Assembly (NCBI GenBank): GCA_002356515.1
Contig: AP017605.1
Coordinates: forward strand, 3,038,001-3,102,000
Direction of reading: 5' to 3'
Source: Mesorhizobium loti
GTDB taxonomy: Bacteria; Pseudomonadota; Alphaproteobacteria; Rhizobiales; Rhizobiaceae
DNA length: 64,000 nt
In this document: one piece after another, positions 60,587 through 64,000 of the stretch
Position numbering within the stretch: the first letter of the stretch is position 1
How the letters are laid out: each line of letters starts with the position of its first letter
Position numbers and translations under genes: made by a program
Notes under the pieces: model-generated
What the model saw: the letters and a program-made list of their open reading frames with translations, nothing else
Database searches by the model: none
What the model was told of the DNA's origin: nothing

Positions 60587-61639
60587 ATGGACAAACGGCG
60601 TACGGAAAAGATCGACGAGACGTCGGCCAAGGAGCGGCCAACGCTGAAGACGCTTGCCTTCATGACCGGGCTTGGCGTGACCACCGTATCGCGCGCCCTG
60701 AAGGACGCCCCGGAGATCGGCGCCGAGACCAGGCGCCGCGTCCAGCTGGTCGCCAAGCAGATCGGCTATCGACCGAACCGTGCCGGCGTGCGCCTGCGAA
60801 CCGGCAGGACCAATGTCATCAGTCTTGTGCTCAACACCGAGCGCGAGATCATGAGCTTCGTCTCGGACATCATCTATGGTGTTTCGGAAGTGCTCGCCGA
60901 CACGCCCTATCACCTGATCGTCACGCCCTATTCGCGTTCACAGGATCCGCTCGACCCCATACGCTATCTGGTCGAGACCGGTTCCGCCGATGGCGTCATC
61001 ATTTCACGCACGCAGCCGAATGATGCCAGGGCCCGCTATATGCTGGAGCACGGCATTCCGTTTGCCACGCATGGCCGCACCGACATGGGGCTGGTTCATC
61101 CCTATCATGATTTCGACAATCATGCCTTCGCGGTCGAAGCCGTACGGCGCCTTGCGAGCATGGGACGCCGCAAGCTCGCTCTGCTGACGCCGCCCGTCGG
61201 ACTGACCTATCACGGCCATACGGTCAACGGCTTTGCCGATGCGCTGAGCGAGGTCGGCGCCAGTGAGATCCCGTTCAGCACCGTATCGATCGACCATTCG
61301 ATTGAGCAGATCAGGACGAGGACCGCACAGCTGATGCGCCGCGACATCAGGCCGGATGGCTTCGTCAGCAGCGCCGCCGCCGCCACGCTTGCGCTCGTCG
61401 CCGGCATTGAGGATGCCGGCCTCAAGCTTGGCCGTGACGTCGACATCGTCTCCAAGCAATCATCGGACCTTTTGCATCTGTTTCGGCCCGAACTGCTGAT
61501 CGTCAACGAGAACTTCCGGCTGGCGGGCTCGGAGCTCGCCCGCTCGGTGCTCGGCTGGATCGGCGGCGCAGCACCCGGCTCGCTGCAAAGTCTCAGCGTG
61601 CCAAGCGAAGTTCTGGCTTACAAACGCTCCACGGATTAG
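60587..61639 (+). CDS. LacI family transcriptional regulator
   Basis: A 350-residue repressor. The N-terminal helix-turn-helix and hinge are PTLKTLAFMTGLGVTTVSRA, then KDAPEIGAETRRRVQLVAKQ and IGYRPNRAG; the remaining 285 residues are the periplasmic-binding-type sensor domain (TNVISLVLNTEREIM, DGVIISRTQPNDARARYML). It is divergent from the sugar ABC operon and two copies of one operator flank the divergent promoters, so it very likely represses the operon and itself, with the imported sugar or a derivative as inducer. Its stop overlaps that of gnd by 3 bp on the opposite strand. Confidence 0.94.
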   Translation: MDKRRTEKIDETSAKERPTLKTLAFMTGLGVTTVSRALKDAPEIGAETRRRVQLVAKQIGYRPNRAGVRLRTGRTNVISLVLNTEREIMSFVSDIIYGVSEVLADTPYHLIVTPYSRSQDPLDPIRYLVETGSADGVIISRTQPNDARARYMLEHGIPFATHGRTDMGLVHPYHDFDNHAFAVEAVRRLASMGRRKLALLTPPVGLTYHGHTVNGFADALSEVGASEIPFSTVSIDHSIEQIRTRTAQLMRRDIRPDGFVSSAAAATLALVAGIEDAGLKLGRDVDIVSKQSSDLLHLFRPELLIVNENFRLAGSELARSVLGWIGGAAPGSLQSLSVPSEVLAYKRSTD

Positions 61640-63063
61640 CCGGCAGCGCCGCTGCCCCACGGGCCGTGGAATGCGCCCTGCTCGCCGATGCGTTCGAAAC
61701 CATGCGCACCGAAGAAGTCGCGCTGCGCCTGGATCAGGTTCGAGGTGCCGCGGCCCTGGCGGTAGCTGTCGAAATAGGCAAGCGCCGAAGACAGCGCAGG
61801 CACCGGCGAACCGGCCTCGGAAGCCCTCGCCACGATACGCCGCAGCGACGGATGCGCCTCCTGCATCAAAGAGATGAAAGCCGGCGCCATCAAAAGATTG
61901 GTCGATGCACCGCCGCTGCTGAACGCCTCGGCCATCGTATCCAGCATTTGCGAGCGGATGATGCAGCCGGCGCGCCAGATCCTGGCGATGGTCGGCATCG
62001 GCAGGTTCCAGTTGAACTCCTTCGAGGCGCCGCTCATCACCGCAAAACCTTGCGCGTACGCCGCGATCTTGCCGGCGAAGAGCGCCAGCTCGAGATCGTG
62101 CAGCAACGCATCCTTGTCGCCGGAAATTTTCGTCACGCCGATGTTGCCATAGGCCTTTTCCGCCGCCTGACGCTCATCCTTGATCGACGACAGCACGCGC
62201 GCCGCTACCGCCGCCTCGATCGCGGTTGCCGGAATGCCGAGCTGCTGCGCCTCGATGACGGACCATTTGCCGGTGCCCTTCTGGCCGGCGCGGTCGAGGA
62301 TGATGTCGACCACCGGCTTGCCGGTCTTCGGATCGTCGGCGGCCAGCACCTTGGCGGTGATCTCGATCAGGTAGGAATTGAGCCGGCCCTTGTTCCAGTT
62401 AGAAAACACCGTGCCGATCTCTTTCGGCCCCATGCCCAACCCGTCTCGCAGGATGCCGTAGATCTCGGCGATCATCTGCATGTCGGCATATTCGATGCCG
62501 TTGTGGATGGTCTTGACGAAATGCCCGGCGCCGTCGGTTCCCAACCAGGCAGCGCAAGGCTCGTCCTTGAACTTGGCCGAGATCGCGGTCAGCACGTTTT
62601 CGACGCGCTTCCAGCTATCTTCGGTGCCGCCGACCATGATCGACGGGCCGTGGCGCGCGCCCTCCTCGCCGCCGGAGACGCCCATGCCGATGAAGGTGAG
62701 GCCCGAGCCGGAGAGTTCGGAGAAGCGCCGCATCGTGTCACGGAAATTGGCGTTGCCGGCATCGATGACGATGTCATTGTTGGATAATACGCCGCGCAAG
62801 GCCGCGATCTGCTCGTCGACCGGCTTGCCGGCCAGCACCATGATGATGATCGGGCGCGGCGGCCGGATCGCCGCGGCAAGTTCTTCCAGGCTGTAGCAGG
62901 GGACAACCATATCCCTGAGCGCGCCGGCATTCTCGACGAAAGCGTCGGTGCGTGCCCTTGTGCGGTTGAAGACGGCGATGCGGTGCCCGTGTTCGGCGAT
63001 GTTCAGCGCCAGGTTGGAACCCATCGTGCCAAGGCCGATCAGGCCGATTTCGGCTTTTTCCAT
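61636..63063 (-). CDS. gnd: 6-phosphogluconate dehydrogenase (decarboxylating)
   Basis: A 475-residue pentose phosphate pathway enzyme that converts 6-phosphogluconate to ribulose 5-phosphate, CO2 and NADPH. NADP binding GLIGLGTMGSNLALNIAEHG, VFNRT and the signature IILDRAGQKGTGKWSVIEA are present, as are substrate-binding GMGVSGGEEGARHGPSIMVGG and HFVKTIHNGIEYADMQ with catalytic lysine. The length is that of the long (E. coli-type) form. GGGAAG lies before the ATG at 63063. It converges with the LacI gene and may be regulated separately. Confidence 0.95.
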   Translation of the reverse strand: MEKAEIGLIGLGTMGSNLALNIAEHGHRIAVFNRTRARTDAFVENAGALRDMVVPCYSLEELAAAIRPPRPIIIMVLAGKPVDEQIAALRGVLSNNDIVIDAGNANFRDTMRRFSELSGSGLTFIGMGVSGGEEGARHGPSIMVGGTEDSWKRVENVLTAISAKFKDEPCAAWLGTDGAGHFVKTIHNGIEYADMQMIAEIYGILRDGLGMGPKEIGTVFSNWNKGRLNSYLIEITAKVLAADDPKTGKPVVDIILDRAGQKGTGKWSVIEAQQLGIPATAIEAAVAARVLSSIKDERQAAEKAYGNIGVTKISGDKDALLHDLELALFAGKIAAYAQGFAVMSGASKEFNWNLPMPTIARIWRAGCIIRSQMLDTMAEAFSSGGASTNLLMAPAFISLMQEAHPSLRRIVARASEAGSPVPALSSALAYFDSYRQGRGTSNLIQAQRDFFGAHGFERIGEQGAFHGPWGSGAAG

Positions 63064-63213
63064 CGTTTCTTCCCTGCTTTCGGATCTTGTTGGTTGGAGC
63101 CCGCGATTTTGCCGGGATGATTGACGGGCCTTTCGCGCCGCGTCAACCGCCTCGCCGAATTGTGTTGCAGTTGCACAATACAGACCGTTCGACAACGGTA
63201 TCACATCTGTCGG

Positions 63214-64000
63214 TTACGGCCTGATTTCGATCGGCGCCTCTATCTTCACCATGTCGAAGTCCGAGACGAGGATATCGATACGCACCGTCCAGCGGCCGGG
63301 AACCGGGATGACGAGGTTGTCGACACGCCAGCTGCCGTCGCCGGGCTTGGTCGCCGCGCGCTTCATGGGCTCGATGCCGGAATCCGGTTTCGACAGCACC
63401 AGCGTCACTTCCTTGGCGTCGAGCGGCCCGAAATCGCCGGTCATGATGATCATCGAGGCCGCGACAGGCCCGGCATGGCCCGGCGTGATGCTGAGATCGG
63501 CCATCGCCTGCAGCGCGTGGATATGGACCGAAACCGGCTGTGCCGCCGCGATCGCCAGGGCCCGTGGCGGCGGCGTGAAGCGCCAGCCCGCGGCAACGCC
63601 GAAGATTGCCAGCACGATCAGCATCTCGACGCCGATCGAGCGGGTGAGCCTGCGCTGCACCTCCGTTGCCCCTGCCTCGGCGGAGACCGTGAGTTTCCAG
63701 CGATTGACCGCGGCCAGCGTGAACAGGAAGACCAGCAGCGCCAGCTTGACCAGCAGCAGCCGGCCATAGGCGGTGCCGATCAAGGCCGAGGGCGTCTGAA
63801 CCTGGATGACGGCCAGCACAATGCCAGCCACGGCAAGCACGGCCACGACAGGCAGGATCGCTGCGGAGAAACGGCGCAGGAAAGCGACGGCACCGGTCGT
63901 TTGGCGCTTCAACGCGAGACCGAGCGGCACCAGTGCGCCGGCCCAGAAGGCGATGCCGACACCATGCACGAACACCAACGGTCGCGTCAGCCATTGCGGT
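63214..64000 (-). CDS. CopD family copper resistance membrane protein with C-terminal YtkA-like domain, 5' end cut by window
   Basis: The beginning lies beyond the window; about 261 codons are seen. Helices FVHGVGIAFWAGALVPLGLA (continuing from PQWLTRPLV), FSAAILPVVAVLAVAGIVLA, GRLLLVKLALLVFLFTLAAV and MLIVLAIFGVAAGWRF match the CopD domain that imports or handles copper in the periplasm; the histidine in VHGVG is a likely ligand. After it a roughly 110-residue beta-sandwich (SVHIHALQAMADLSITPGHA, PGRWTVRIDILVSDFD) resembles the YtkA/CopC-type domain of YcnJ-like proteins. It probably belongs to a copC-copD unit upstream. Confidence 0.85.
   Translation of the reverse strand, partial: PQWLTRPLVFVHGVGIAFWAGALVPLGLALKRQTTGAVAFLRRFSAAILPVVAVLAVAGIVLAVIQVQTPSALIGTAYGRLLLVKLALLVFLFTLAAVNRWKLTVSAEAGATEVQRRLTRSIGVEMLIVLAIFGVAAGWRFTPPPRALAIAAAQPVSVHIHALQAMADLSITPGHAGPVAASMIIMTGDFGPLDAKEVTLVLSKPDSGIEPMKRAATKPGDGSWRVDNLVIPVPGRWTVRIDILVSDFDMVKIEAPIEIRP

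Noticed and set aside
63160..63182. Palindrome-like TTGTGTTGCAGTTGCACAA upstream of gnd
   Set aside because: Symmetry is imperfect around the centre and it could be chance; kept out of the feature list.

Overview
The window is a contiguous, GC-rich (roughly 63-65% by eye) chromosomal segment of an alphaproteobacterium of the order Hyphomicrobiales, most probably Mesorhizobium or a close relative. Supporting signs are the cysG-DUF2849-cysI-cysH-DUF934 sulfite reduction cluster, an OlsB-type ornithine lipid acyltransferase, a Rhizobium-type palindromic intergenic element, a probable alpha-r7-family small RNA beside polA, 'ggcagta' tandem repeats and the AmmeMemo/CapA, MORN and caspase gene set. 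Genes are dense, codon use looks even, and I see no IS element, integrase, CRISPR array, tRNA or rRNA.

Layout. 1-3.4 kb (minus): EVE-domain protein (cut by the window edge), VOC protein, YafY-type regulator, and an overlapping rtcB-prfH pair for RNA repair and ribosome rescue. 3.7-9.7 kb (plus): two rRNA/tRNA methyltransferases, lspA, an AcuI-like reductase and a hybrid histidine kinase. 10-16.3 kb: olsB with a candidate Pho box, a TRIC-type channel, grpE, a fatty acid desaturase, a DJ-1/PfpI protein and a GMC oxidoreductase. 16.4-21.3 kb (minus): assimilatory sulfate/sulfite reduction operon. 21.7-29.1 kb: host attachment protein, CPA2 antiporter, AraC regulator with divergent dehydrogenase, SDR, PBP1A. 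29.4-35 kb (minus): poorly characterised genes (a beta-propeller protein, a GT-A-like protein, small membrane proteins), an RNase D-like exonuclease and an M20 dipeptidase. 35.1-38.9 kb: small RNA, polA, zur.

39.1-52.0 kb is the most unusual part: a Tat-exported caspase-like protein, a small secreted protein, a membrane protein, a secreted WD40-caspase fusion, and a secreted MEMO-CapA fusion form a probable plus-strand operon. It converges on a secreted MORN-repeat protein, followed by two divergent exported trypsin/V8-like serine proteases. Nearly everything here carries an export signal, so I infer an extracytoplasmic proteolysis or envelope-remodelling system whose function is unknown to me.

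52.0-64 kb: a GNAT acetyltransferase, an aldo/keto reductase, then a minus-strand sugar uptake and catabolism operon (solute-binding protein, two permeases, ATPase, sugar isomerase/epimerase, Gfo/Idh/MocA dehydrogenase) controlled by a divergent LacI regulator. Two copies of the same 14-bp operator lie in front of the two divergent transcripts. A 6-phosphogluconate dehydrogenase gene and a truncated CopD-family gene close the window.
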